A stretch of DNA of 64,000 bases, taken from Leptodesmis sichuanensis A121. GTDB lineage: Bacteria; Cyanobacteriota; Cyanobacteriia; Leptolyngbyales; Leptolyngbyaceae. Under the pieces are notes generated by a model. That model saw only the letters and a program-made list of their open reading frames with translations, made no database searches and was not told where the DNA came from. The stretch spans positions 4,092,001 to 4,156,000 of the forward strand of contig NZ_CP075171.1 of the NCBI RefSeq assembly GCF_021379005.1, read 5' to 3'. The translations under genes were made by a program, and so were the position numbers. This document shows, in pieces, positions 54,775 to 62,655 of this stretch; positions within the stretch are counted from its first letter, which is position 1, and each line of letters begins with the position of its first letter.

Positions 54775-54967
54775 TTTCCTCCCGTTGTAAGTTACTAATT
54801 CGTATAACCTTCCACTGCTCATGAATAATGCAGGTTAGACCGCTTACACAAAATTCTGATCCGTCTCGCGCGATCAAACTCAAGTTCAAACAGGCGACTT
54901 GACCTCTCCCTCCCAGCCTTCCTCTCCGACGCGGCAAGGGAGGAGCAATGCAAGAATTCGTCGATCG

Positions 54968-56656
54968 CTATTGCATCGGGCCAAGAGCGTCAGTAGCAGG
55001 ATTCTGGTCTGGAAATAGAGTTCTCATCAACTGTCGCAGGGATTGTCCCCGTTGCTCATGGACAAAGATCAGAGGCAACAAGGCCAGTAACCGGACGATC
55101 GCCGACAGGGCAAATAATCCCGGAATGCCGCCATAATTGGCAAACTCGACCAGAAATCCGCCTGCTGTGGTTCCCAGTGCTCCTGCTACGCCTGCGACTG
55201 CCGCCGCAATCCCAAAGTAAGTTGATTGATTCTTCACCGGAGCCACTCCCAACTGCAGATTGTTATTGCACAAATCAATTCCGGCCCAGGTACCTCCGGC
55301 CAGAATATGTAGCAGGGGAAATCCAGCCCAGAGCGAGAACGAATTCGCTCCTGTGGCTAACCAGAGCAGAGGTGTAAGCGCCACCAGCACCCCAACAGAG
55401 AGAAGAATAGCGCGGTTACCAATGCGATCGGCCAATCTTCCCCACAGTACCAGCAGGATCAAATTGGCTCCAGCCTGCAAGCTATTGTAAATTGTCACCC
55501 AGCGCAGATCGATCGCCAGATTATCCAACATATACAGGTTGAAAAATGGCGCACTTAAATTGACCGCAAACATCCAGATGCCGAAGTAGAGCAGGAAGAG
55601 AAGGAAGTTGGTGTCCTGGAGGAAGGCTGGAATTTTGGATTTTGGATTTTGGATTTTGGATTTTGATTGTCCTTCGTCATCGGTCATTTGTCCTGCGGTT
55701 GCTTGGCTCGTAGGGATTGGGGATTGGGATTTTCCTTTGTCCTTTGTCCTTTGTCCCGTGTTCTCTAAAAATGACGAATGACCAACGACCGTTGACAATT
55801 CTTCTTCCTCGCTCGTGTCTCGCGCCTCCTGCCCTGTACCATCTGTTGACGAATGACCAATAACCAATGACAATTCCTCTTCCTCGTGCGCCTCTGCCAG
55901 ATTCTCTCGCTGCACTTGCGGATTCACATCCACCATCCAAAACTGGAATCCCAGGCTGATCAGGCCGCAGAGTGCGCCGAGAATCAGCACCAACCCATAA
56001 CCTTGGATAGAACCGCCTTTCCAGGAGGAAATAAACCAGCCTAATAGCGGTACTGAGACAAGATTGGTCAGGCTGGCGGCACTGTTGCGCATACCAAAAT
56101 AGCGGCCCCTTAATCGGCGAGGGACTAAGGTGGCTAACCAACTCAACCAGACGGCACTGCCCAGAGCACCCGCAAAGTGGCTGACAAGGACGATCGCTAA
56201 TGTCCACAAGATCAAGAGGGATGAGTCAACCTTGCCCCACCCAGAAATCAGAATTCCAGCAGCTAAGAGCAACCACAACAAGCGAGACGGTCCATACACC
56301 CAGAAGCAATACCAGTGACGGCTGGTGGTGCGATCGCCGAGCAAGGCTCCGATCGGTTGCAGGAGATTGGCGAGCATGGGGATGGAGGCCAGCATCCCAA
56401 TTTGAGTCGGGCTGGCGTGCAGTTCGACCAGAAAGTTGCTGAGGAGTACACCACCTGCAATGTTGGAGAAAATTGTGGCAAACACCCCATCCCAGGTAGA
56501 GGCCCGCAGGCTGGTGCGAATTGCATGCTTCTCCGCCTGAATTAACTCTGATGGTGAAACTGTGAGTTCCACCGTTTCCATCTCAAATTTCACAAGAGGC
56601 AGAGCCTCTGGAGCGATCGCCGCATCTACTTCAGCTTTTACAGCCTGTTCTGTCAT
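54968..56656 (-). CDS. MFS transporter with repeat-expanded central loop
   Basis: This 562-residue major facilitator has about twelve helices. The first half contains SNIAGGVLLSNFLVELHASP, IGMLASIPMLANLLQPIGAL and the loop RLRGRYFGMRNSAASL. The second half contains WMFAVNLSAPFFNLYMLDNL, WGRLADRIGNRAILLS and FGIAAAVAGVAGALGTTAGG. Between helices 6 and 7 the loop is expanded to ~90 residues (257-343) rich in Glu, Ser, Thr, Lys, encoded by STRR-like words; typical relatives lack it. The substrate is unknown. The ATG at 56656 begins MTEQAVKAEVDAAIAP; the first ~45 residues are acidic and probably cytoplasmic. Confidence 0.88.
   Translation of the reverse strand: MTEQAVKAEVDAAIAPEALPLVKFEMETVELTVSPSELIQAEKHAIRTSLRASTWDGVFATIFSNIAGGVLLSNFLVELHASPTQIGMLASIPMLANLLQPIGALLGDRTTSRHWYCFWVYGPSRLLWLLLAAGILISGWGKVDSSLLILWTLAIVLVSHFAGALGSAVWLSWLATLVPRRLRGRYFGMRNSAASLTNLVSVPLLGWFISSWKGGSIQGYGLVLILGALCGLISLGFQFWMVDVNPQVQRENLAEAHEEEELSLVIGHSSTDGTGQEARDTSEEEELSTVVGHSSFLENTGQRTKDKGKSQSPIPTSQATAGQMTDDEGQSKSKIQNPKSKIPAFLQDTNFLLFLLYFGIWMFAVNLSAPFFNLYMLDNLAIDLRWVTIYNSLQAGANLILLVLWGRLADRIGNRAILLSVGVLVALTPLLWLATGANSFSLWAGFPLLHILAGGTWAGIDLCNNNLQLGVAPVKNQSTYFGIAAAVAGVAGALGTTAGGFLVEFANYGGIPGLFALSAIVRLLALLPLIFVHEQRGQSLRQLMRTLFPDQNPATDALGPMQ
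55628..55888. repeat. STRR-like block inside the MFS gene
   Basis: The block contains TTTTGGATTTTGGATTTTGG heptamers (55632-55668), GGGATTGGGGATTGGGATT (about 55709-55727), CCTTTGTCCTTTGTCC (about 55734-55755) and words of the AATGACCAATAACCAATGAC type (about 55760-55880). All are read through in frame as the central loop. Confidence 0.85.
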
Positions 56657-56746
56657 GTTGATCTGTTCACACCCAACTTGGATCCATCTTATGCACTCAT
56701 AAAAATTATTTAACTAATCCTTAAGTGAGAAATGGAGCTGATAAAT

Positions 56747-57151
56747 TTAAGCGGACAATTGTTCATCTAAAAACTGTTCCAGATCGGAGCCGAACAAGTC
56801 TTGCCAAGAGCCGAAATGCATATCCCGCTGACGATCCCATTCAGCCTCCATGGCAATCCGAATGGAGTGATTCATGGCGACGAAAGAAATGGTCTTACCC
56901 AGTTTAGCCGCCCGTTCGATGCCAGCAACCAGGGTTTGGATGCCATATTCATCTACTGTCTCAACCCATAAGCAATCTACAATTACACCACCGACGGCTT
57001 GCTCTAGAGCCATCCCTAAAAGAATTTGAAATTCTCGGTAATTTGTACTGTCTAAATGGCCGATCGGCTGTAAAACGAGTGTATGCGGATCGAACTGGCA
57101 GGATAGTAATTCTTCAACTGCACAATCAGCAACATTCATCGCACGATACAT
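56747..57151 (-). CDS. STAS-domain protein
   Basis: This ~134-residue protein has a single STAS domain, as in anti-sigma-factor antagonists. LVLQPIGHLDSTNYREFQIL is the first strand-loop-helix, GGVIVDCLWVETVDEYGIQT the phosphorylation-site region, and GKTISFVAMNHSIRIAMEAE the second half. In SpoIIAA-like antagonists the site reads DSSG; here it is DEYG, with no phosphorylatable Ser. This suggests a constitutive or different regulator. A Met at residue 5 (MNVADCAVEEL) may be the true start. No kinase or sigma factor gene is adjacent. Confidence 0.8.
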   Translation of the reverse strand: MYRAMNVADCAVEELLSCQFDPHTLVLQPIGHLDSTNYREFQILLGMALEQAVGGVIVDCLWVETVDEYGIQTLVAGIERAAKLGKTISFVAMNHSIRIAMEAEWDRQRDMHFGSWQDLFGSDLEQFLDEQLSA

Positions 57152-57431
57152 ACAAACCTCGTAAAACAGACAGACAAAGCATCAAGAACGGTGATTGCTA
57201 TTCAGACCTGGCGTTGCTTAGGGGCAAAAATTCCAACGTTCTGGATGGTCTTGATTCAGATGTCAAGCGAAGGCCAGCCAATTATGTGACACTGCGCTCT
57301 CAACTGAAAAATTCAGGGGAAATTGCAGCAATTTTCTGAAGGGAGGGCACCTGAAAGTTTGCCGCAGGTTTTGCGATCTTCCTACTGATCTCCAGAGTGA
57401 AATACCTTTTGACAGAGTATGCAGTTGGCAT

Positions 57432-57446
57432 CACAGAAGTTCTGTG
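57432..57446. promoter_or_regulatory. Perfect 15-bp palindrome
   Basis: CACAGAA-G-TTCTGTG. Lies 18 bases before the CRP-type palindrome. A candidate operator of unknown regulator. Confidence 0.5.
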
Positions 57447-57464
57447 TTTCCCGTCATCTCTTTG

Positions 57465-57480
57465 TGTGACTTAAATCACA
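57465..57480. promoter_or_regulatory. CRP-type site TGTGA-N6-TCACA
   Basis: TGTGACTTAAATCACA is a perfect match to the CRP consensus halves with the standard six-base spacer. In cyanobacteria cAMP-responsive SyCRP1-type regulators use this sequence. It lies 237 bases before the DUF2235 start and 314 before the STAS start; which gene it controls is open. Confidence 0.6.
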
Positions 57481-57716
57481 TCTTAAATGCTTCAACTATG
57501 GGGCAAAATCATGCGGCTAGAATTAGCCTTCCCCTGTTTCAGCCATTTACAACCGGGATAGGGGGAAGTTTTCAGGAAACCAGGCTGCTTGAAAAGCGTC
57601 TTGGGATCTGAAATCAGTTGGATTTAGGAAATTGAGAACAGTCGTGTTCTAGGGAACACTAAAGCTGTTCACCAGGTTGGTCTGGATATTTCAAATCAGA
57701 TGGAGAAAATGCCCCT

Positions 57717-58781
57717 ATGAAACGCCTGATTGTATGTTGTGATGGAACCTGGCAAACACTTTCCAGCCCCTACCCGACAAATGTAGTGAAAATGGCTGAG
57801 GCTGTAAAATCAACAGCGGCAGATGGTACTCCTCAAATCGTGTGCTACCAAGAGGGTTTGGGCACTGGCGATTCTGTGAACAAGCTGACGGGAGGGGCCT
57901 TTGGTTGGGGAATTGATCAGAATATTCAAGATGCCTACCGTTTTCTGTGCTTGAATTATGAGCCTGAAGATGAAATCTATCTGTTTGGCTTCAGTCGGGG
58001 AGCATATACGGTTCGTAGTCTGGCTGGCCTGATTCGATGCTCTGGTTTGTTATCCCGTCAAAATATTCGGAAAGCGCCGGAAGCCTACGAAATTTATCGC
58101 GATCGCGATCGCAAGCTAACTGAAAAAGTCAACGCTACAAAAGATATTAACGATGGTGTCCGACGAGAGGCAGAGATTACGCTGCTCGGTTGTTGGGATA
58201 CGGTGGGCCAACTGGGGGTTCCCAACCAGATTCCTCTGCTGCCTGTAGATGAATGGCTGAACCAGCGATATCAATTTCATGATTGTGAACTCAGCAACAT
58301 TATCAAAAATGCTTTGCACGCCGTCGCCATTGATGAACAGCGAAAAGTCTTCAATGTCACACCGATGCATAAGAACAAAGGCAACGTGAAACAGGTGCTG
58401 CGTCAGGTCTGGTTTCCCGGAAATCATGGCTGTGTCGGTGGCGGTACTGAAGCAACACGGGGCTTATCCGATGGGGCACTGCTGTGGATGATGGAGCAAA
58501 TTAAAGCTTTGGGGCTGGGCCTCGATCTGGATCCAAGCGCTGTTGAGCGGGGTATTCAACCCGACTATTCAGTCCCGTTTGATAACTCGATCAAAGGCAT
58601 CTTTACATTGACTGGCAAACTCCTGCGGCACATTGAAGGTGATGATGATTCAGATATGCCGCTGTTCCATGGCAGTGTGATGGAACGGTGGCAGAATTGC
58701 CTCCCTCCTTACCGCCCCGAAAACCTGATGGCGTTTGAGTCCCTGTTATCCCGTCGTAATCCAGTCCTGGCCAGCAAGTAG
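57717..58781 (+). CDS. DUF2235 (Tle1-like) alpha/beta hydrolase
   Basis: This 354-residue protein has the DUF2235 domain shared with T6SS phospholipase effectors of the Tle1 family. MKRLIVCCDGTWQTLSSPYP at the start, YLFGFSRGAYTVRSLAGLI with nucleophile Ser93, and a distal block VWFPGNHGCVGGG with candidate catalytic Asn/His elements are visible. No signal peptide or membrane segment is seen, and no T6SS genes are nearby, so it is likely a cytoplasmic hydrolase rather than an effector. The substrate is unknown. ATG 57717 is preceded by a weak AGATGGAGAAAAT stretch. A perfect CRP-type site lies upstream. Confidence 0.85.
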   Translation: MKRLIVCCDGTWQTLSSPYPTNVVKMAEAVKSTAADGTPQIVCYQEGLGTGDSVNKLTGGAFGWGIDQNIQDAYRFLCLNYEPEDEIYLFGFSRGAYTVRSLAGLIRCSGLLSRQNIRKAPEAYEIYRDRDRKLTEKVNATKDINDGVRREAEITLLGCWDTVGQLGVPNQIPLLPVDEWLNQRYQFHDCELSNIIKNALHAVAIDEQRKVFNVTPMHKNKGNVKQVLRQVWFPGNHGCVGGGTEATRGLSDGALLWMMEQIKALGLGLDLDPSAVERGIQPDYSVPFDNSIKGIFTLTGKLLRHIEGDDDSDMPLFHGSVMERWQNCLPPYRPENLMAFESLLSRRNPVLASK

Positions 58782-58858
58782 ATTAATCGGGCAGTCGTTC
58801 AGGCGGCGATCGCCCGCTATACCCATCCATCCTCCGCCTGACCCTTATTTCTCTGTGT

Positions 58859-60409
58859 CTATTCCTCTGTATCCGTTTTTTCGGGTTTGAGCAGGGGGAA
58901 GGCGATCACGTCACGGATGCTGGGGCTGTCGGTGAGCAGCATCACCAGGCGATCGATGCCAATGCCCAATCCGCCAGTGGGAGGCATTCCCTGTTCCAGC
59001 GCGGTGAGAAAGTCTTCATCAACGCTGTGGGCTTCCAGATCGCCTGCTTCTTTGCGGGATGCCTGTTCTTCCAGGCGGCGGCGCTGGTCGATCGGGTCGG
59101 TTAACTCAGAGAAGCTATTCGCCGTTTCTCGGCCAACGATAAATAACTCGAAGCGTTCCACCAGTCCGGGTTTGGAGCGATGGGGTTTAGCCAGGGGAGA
59201 AAGTTCCACCGGGTAATCCAGGACAAAGGTGGGTTGAATCAGGGTTGCTTCGACTTTTTGTTCAAAGGCTTCATTCAACAGCTTGCCAATCGACTCGCAT
59301 TTCTCGATATCCTGCAATCCGGCCTGCTTGGCAGCTAGTTTTGCCTCGTCCAGAGATTCAAACTGGGTAAAATCTAAGCCCGTTTTTTCCTGCACCAACT
59401 CATGCATGGTAACTCTGCGCCAGGGAGGTGTCAGGTCGATCGCCTCACCTTGATAGGTAATCTGCAGCGTTCCTAAGACATCCTGAGCCGCCGTAGTGAT
59501 AATGGCTTCGGTCAACTCCATCATGTCGTTGTAGTCGGCGTAAGCCTGGTAAACTTCGATCGTCGTGAACTCCGGATTATGGCGGGTCGAAATCCCCTCA
59601 TTGCGGAAAATCCGTCCCAGTTCAAATACCTTTTCAAAACCACCCACAATCAACCGCTTCAGGTGTAACTCCGTGGCAATCCGCAGGTAAAAGTTCATTT
59701 CCAGCGTGTTGTGGTAGGTGATAAAGGGGCGGGCTTCTGCTCCTCCAGCCTCTGACATCAACACGGGGGTTTCAATTTCGATAAAGCCCTGCTGATCCAG
59801 ATAGCGACGAATCGAGGCGGTGATCAGGGCACGCCGACGGAAGGTTTCTCGCACCTCTGGATTGACGATCAGGTCTACATAGCGCTGACGATAGCGTTTA
59901 GCAATATCGGTCAAGCCATGCCACTTATCGGGTAGGGGGAGCAGGGATTTGGTCAGCATGGCATAGCGGTTGACATAGACCGACAATTCCCCTTTTTCTG
60001 TGCGTTTGATGGTGCCGATCGCCCCAATGATGTCACCCACATCGGTCAATTGCTTCAAATGGTTAAAGGCATCCGGATCCTCGGCTTCCATATACTCCTG
60101 AATCCGGTTTTTTTCCAGGTAAAGCTGAATCGTGCCCGTTTCATCCTGCAGCGTGAAAAAAGCCAGTTTGCCAAAGACGCGGCGGGCGGTGATGCGTCCG
60201 GCGATCGCCACCTTCACGTCTACCTCTTCCCCATTGGCCAGATCGGCGTAGGTGCTTTGCAAGTCAGCCGCATGATGCGTCACTTCCCAGCGGTAGGCAT
60301 AGGGCGTATACCCGGCCTGTTGCAGTTGTTTCACCTTTTCCAGGCGCGTAGCCCGAATTTCTTCCAGGGTGCTTTGAGGTTCTGCTGTTTGGCGTTGTTC
60401 GCGAGACAT
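58859..60409 (-). CDS. lysS: Lysyl-tRNA synthetase, class II
   Basis: This 516-residue enzyme charges tRNA-Lys. The N-terminal OB-fold anticodon-binding domain covers about residues 55-160 ([20 protein letters not shown]). Class II motif 2 is [20 protein letters not shown] and motif 3 is [16 protein letters not shown]; the core also shows [20 protein letters not shown]. It ends [17 protein letters not shown]. The ATG at 60409 is preceded by STRR-like GGGGATTAGGAATTAGG words on the + strand. It is downstream of, and convergent with, the DUF2235 gene. Confidence 0.98.
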   Translation of the reverse strand: MSREQRQTAEPQSTLEEIRATRLEKVKQLQQAGYTPYAYRWEVTHHAADLQSTYADLANGEEVDVKVAIAGRITARRVFGKLAFFTLQDETGTIQLYLEKNRIQEYMEAEDPDAFNHLKQLTDVGDIIGAIGTIKRTEKGELSVYVNRYAMLTKSLLPLPDKWHGLTDIAKRYRQRYVDLIVNPEVRETFRRRALITASIRRYLDQQGFIEIETPVLMSEAGGAEARPFITYHNTLEMNFYLRIATELHLKRLIVGGFEKVFELGRIFRNEGISTRHNPEFTTIEVYQAYADYNDMMELTEAIITTAAQDVLGTLQITYQGEAIDLTPPWRRVTMHELVQEKTGLDFTQFESLDEAKLAAKQAGLQDIEKCESIGKLLNEAFEQKVEATLIQPTFVLDYPVELSPLAKPHRSKPGLVERFELFIVGRETANSFSELTDPIDQRRRLEEQASRKEAGDLEAHSVDEDFLTALEQGMPPTGGLGIGIDRLVMLLTDSPSIRDVIAFPLLKPEKTDTEE

Positions 60410-60411
60410 AG

Positions 60412-60605
60412 GGGAGAGGGATTAGGAATTAGGGGTTGGGGATTAGGGGAGTTAGTTGCAAATCTTCATTATAGGGAGGAATGGGTTGCTTGCTTGGGTA
60501 GGTCTCTGGACGTTGGCAATAGGCTGGTTATGATGGTGCGAGGGGGCACCTCTGTGGCAGCAGGAATAACCTGAGATAAATACACCCCAATCCCCGATCC
60601 CTCAT
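60412..60605. repeat. STRR tracts between lysS and the glycoside hydrolase-like gene
   Basis: GGGATTAGGAATTAGGGG and GGGGATTAGGGG words at 60418-60446, and CCCCAATCCCCGATCCC at 60588-60604, in the divergent spacer. The rest of the spacer shows no signal I can identify. Confidence 0.7.
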
Positions 60606-60645
60606 TCCTACCCTGCGGGTGCTAGGCTGAATTGAGTAGAGCATT

Positions 60646-62367
60646 ATGACACATCTCAACAGACGGACTGGCCGTTTTATCGTGATTGCAGTGCTTTTTC
60701 TAGTTGGGATTGCGATCGCCTACGGATCAGGCTTACTGAGTCACAGTACTGCCCTATTTGGCAAACCAGATCCCTCAGTGAGCCAGGTGAGCCAGAGTAG
60801 TCCTGTCAGCGCTACGGCTGATCGAGAAACCACCCAAGATTCAGGAATGCGGCTGGCTAAATCTCAAACTAAGCGGGCGACGATCGGCGTGAATTTAACC
60901 GGAATCGCAGATTGGTCTACACAATGGCCATTTGTCGATGTGTTCAAAACCTCGCGGCCCTGGATTCCACAGCGGGAGGGGGCAGAATTTGGTCAGGGGG
61001 GTACGTTAAAGCTGACTCCTGAAGGATGGATCGCTGCTCTGGAACCGGGCCAATGGGCGGAAACGGTGATGATGATTGATAGTCCCCACTATCCGGCGGG
61101 GCTGTACACCTTGCTGTATGAGGGAGACGGCAAGATTACGTTTGCTTTTGATAATGCCAAAATCGTTCAGCAATCTCCGGGTAGAATGCAGGTGCAGGTC
61201 AAGCCGGATGGGGCGGGAGTTTTCCTGCAAATCAAGGAAACCAATCCGCAAAATCCGATTCGCAACATTCGGTTCATCATGCCCGGTTTTGAGCAGACCT
61301 ACCAATCCCAGCCCTTTCATCCCCTGTTTCTGGAGCGACTGGCAAAATTTAAGGCACTCCGGTTTATGGATTGGGGAGCCACCAACAATTCGGAGGTGCG
61401 GGAGTGGGCCGATCGCAGTACTCCCAAGGCTCCCACTCAAGCTAGTGAGAAAGGGGTGGCCCTGGAGTACCTGATTCAGTTAGCCAACACGCTCAAAATC
61501 GACCCCTGGTTTACGATTCCCGCCAAAGCCTCGGACGATTTCGTGCGGCAGTTTGCCCAGATGGTGCGAGATCGCCTGCATCCTTCTCTGAAAGCTTACA
61601 TTGAGTATTCCAATGAAACCTGGAATACGATGTTTTCCCAGTTTAATTACGTCTCCGAACAGGGGATGGCTCGCAAATTGGATGAAAACGATTACACAGC
61701 CGCTTTACGGTATTCCTCGGAACGCTCCGTTGAGATCTTCAAAATCTTTGCACAGGTTTTTGGCTCCCAGAGCAAAACCCGGTTAGTGAGAGTGCTGGCT
61801 GGACAAGCCGCCAACCCCTGGACGGCAGAGCAGATTTTGGGCTGGAAAGATGCCTACAAACAGGCCGATGCCTATGCGATCGCCCCTTACTTTGACGGCG
61901 ATGATCAGGACAAAAACGGCGACAGTGACCTCAATGATCCCAAGAATGTCGATAAAACCCTGCAATTAACCCCCGAACAGGTGGTGGACAGTCTGATGGT
62001 CGGGATCGCCAGTGGCACAAAACCCATGATCGAGAAAAACTACAAGGTGGCGACCGAGCAGTTTGGCTTACCCCTGTTTGCTTATGAAGGTGGCCCCCAC
62101 CTGACCAGCCACCAGTTTCCCGATGACAAAGAGCCGCGAGTCACCCAACTGTTTGCCGCCGCCAACCGTCATCCCAAAATGCGAGAAGTCTACCGGGTTT
62201 ACCTGAACACCTGGCAAAGTAGCGGCGGTAAGCTTTTTAACCAGTTTGTTGATGTGGCTCGCACCAGTAAATGGGGCAATTGGGGTGCCCTGGAATATCA
62301 GAATCAGGATCCGCAAGCCGCTCCCAAATATCAGGGACTCATGGATTTCATCCAGGCCAACTCCTAA
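60646..62367 (+). CDS. Putative exported glycoside hydrolase-like protein
   Basis: This 573-residue protein starts with an N-terminal hydrophobic anchor or signal (FIVIAVLFLVGIAIAYGSG) and a ~45-residue Ser/Thr linker. The body resembles TIM-barrel glycosidases often annotated as cellulose-binding: the first part (about 75-225) is a beta-sandwich-like region (GVNLTGIADWSTQWPFVDVF), and the catalytic-type part contains LRFMDWGATNNS, YIEYSNETWNTMFSQF with a candidate acid/base Glu, and LPLFAYEGGPHL with a candidate nucleophile Glu. The substrate is unknown; a role in exopolysaccharide processing is inference. The ATG at 60646 (MTHLNRRTGRFIV) fits. Confidence 0.7.
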   Translation: MTHLNRRTGRFIVIAVLFLVGIAIAYGSGLLSHSTALFGKPDPSVSQVSQSSPVSATADRETTQDSGMRLAKSQTKRATIGVNLTGIADWSTQWPFVDVFKTSRPWIPQREGAEFGQGGTLKLTPEGWIAALEPGQWAETVMMIDSPHYPAGLYTLLYEGDGKITFAFDNAKIVQQSPGRMQVQVKPDGAGVFLQIKETNPQNPIRNIRFIMPGFEQTYQSQPFHPLFLERLAKFKALRFMDWGATNNSEVREWADRSTPKAPTQASEKGVALEYLIQLANTLKIDPWFTIPAKASDDFVRQFAQMVRDRLHPSLKAYIEYSNETWNTMFSQFNYVSEQGMARKLDENDYTAALRYSSERSVEIFKIFAQVFGSQSKTRLVRVLAGQAANPWTAEQILGWKDAYKQADAYAIAPYFDGDDQDKNGDSDLNDPKNVDKTLQLTPEQVVDSLMVGIASGTKPMIEKNYKVATEQFGLPLFAYEGGPHLTSHQFPDDKEPRVTQLFAAANRHPKMREVYRVYLNTWQSSGGKLFNQFVDVARTSKWGNWGALEYQNQDPQAAPKYQGLMDFIQANS

Positions 62368-62655
62368 TCTAGAAACCAGGCTTCTCTCGCGGCTTCAAAA
62401 ATTACGACTCATCCTGAATAAAAACCCGCTGCTCAAACTCAACAGTTAAAGTATGGACTTTTTTCCCTGTAAAGGATTGATTAACCCTCTGGATTCACCT
62501 TCCACTGATCGATAGACTGGATAGAACACTTTTAATTGTTCTTAATATCTACTGAATCAGGCGATCGCTCCCGCTTGCCTCACAGCGACCCTGACCAATC
62601 GAAAATCCAAAATCTAAAACCCAAAATCACTTTCCCCCATTTCTCCAGAACACCG
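62368..62655. other. Intergenic spacer upstream of metH
   Basis: About 290 bases. It ends with STRR-like AAAATCCAAAATCTAAAACC words (62598-62630). No cobalamin or SAH riboswitch core is visible before metH. Confidence 0.5.

Larger units (their letters stand above)
57152..57716. other. Divergent intergenic region, STAS gene / DUF2235 gene
   Basis: 565 bases without a gene. Two palindromes are present: CACAGAAGTTCTGTG (57432-57446) and TGTGACTTAAATCACA (57465-57480). A short open frame at 57043-57339 on the + strand has no protein character. Promoters for both genes should lie here. Confidence 0.6.

Noticed and set aside
54545-54937. 130-codon minus-strand frame over the transposase remnant
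   Set aside because: Half is the shadow of the degraded transposase and the rest has no recognisable family; kept as non-coding.
53650-54968. Integrative element using tRNA-His as attachment site
   Set aside because: No integrase and no duplicated tRNA 3' end were found.
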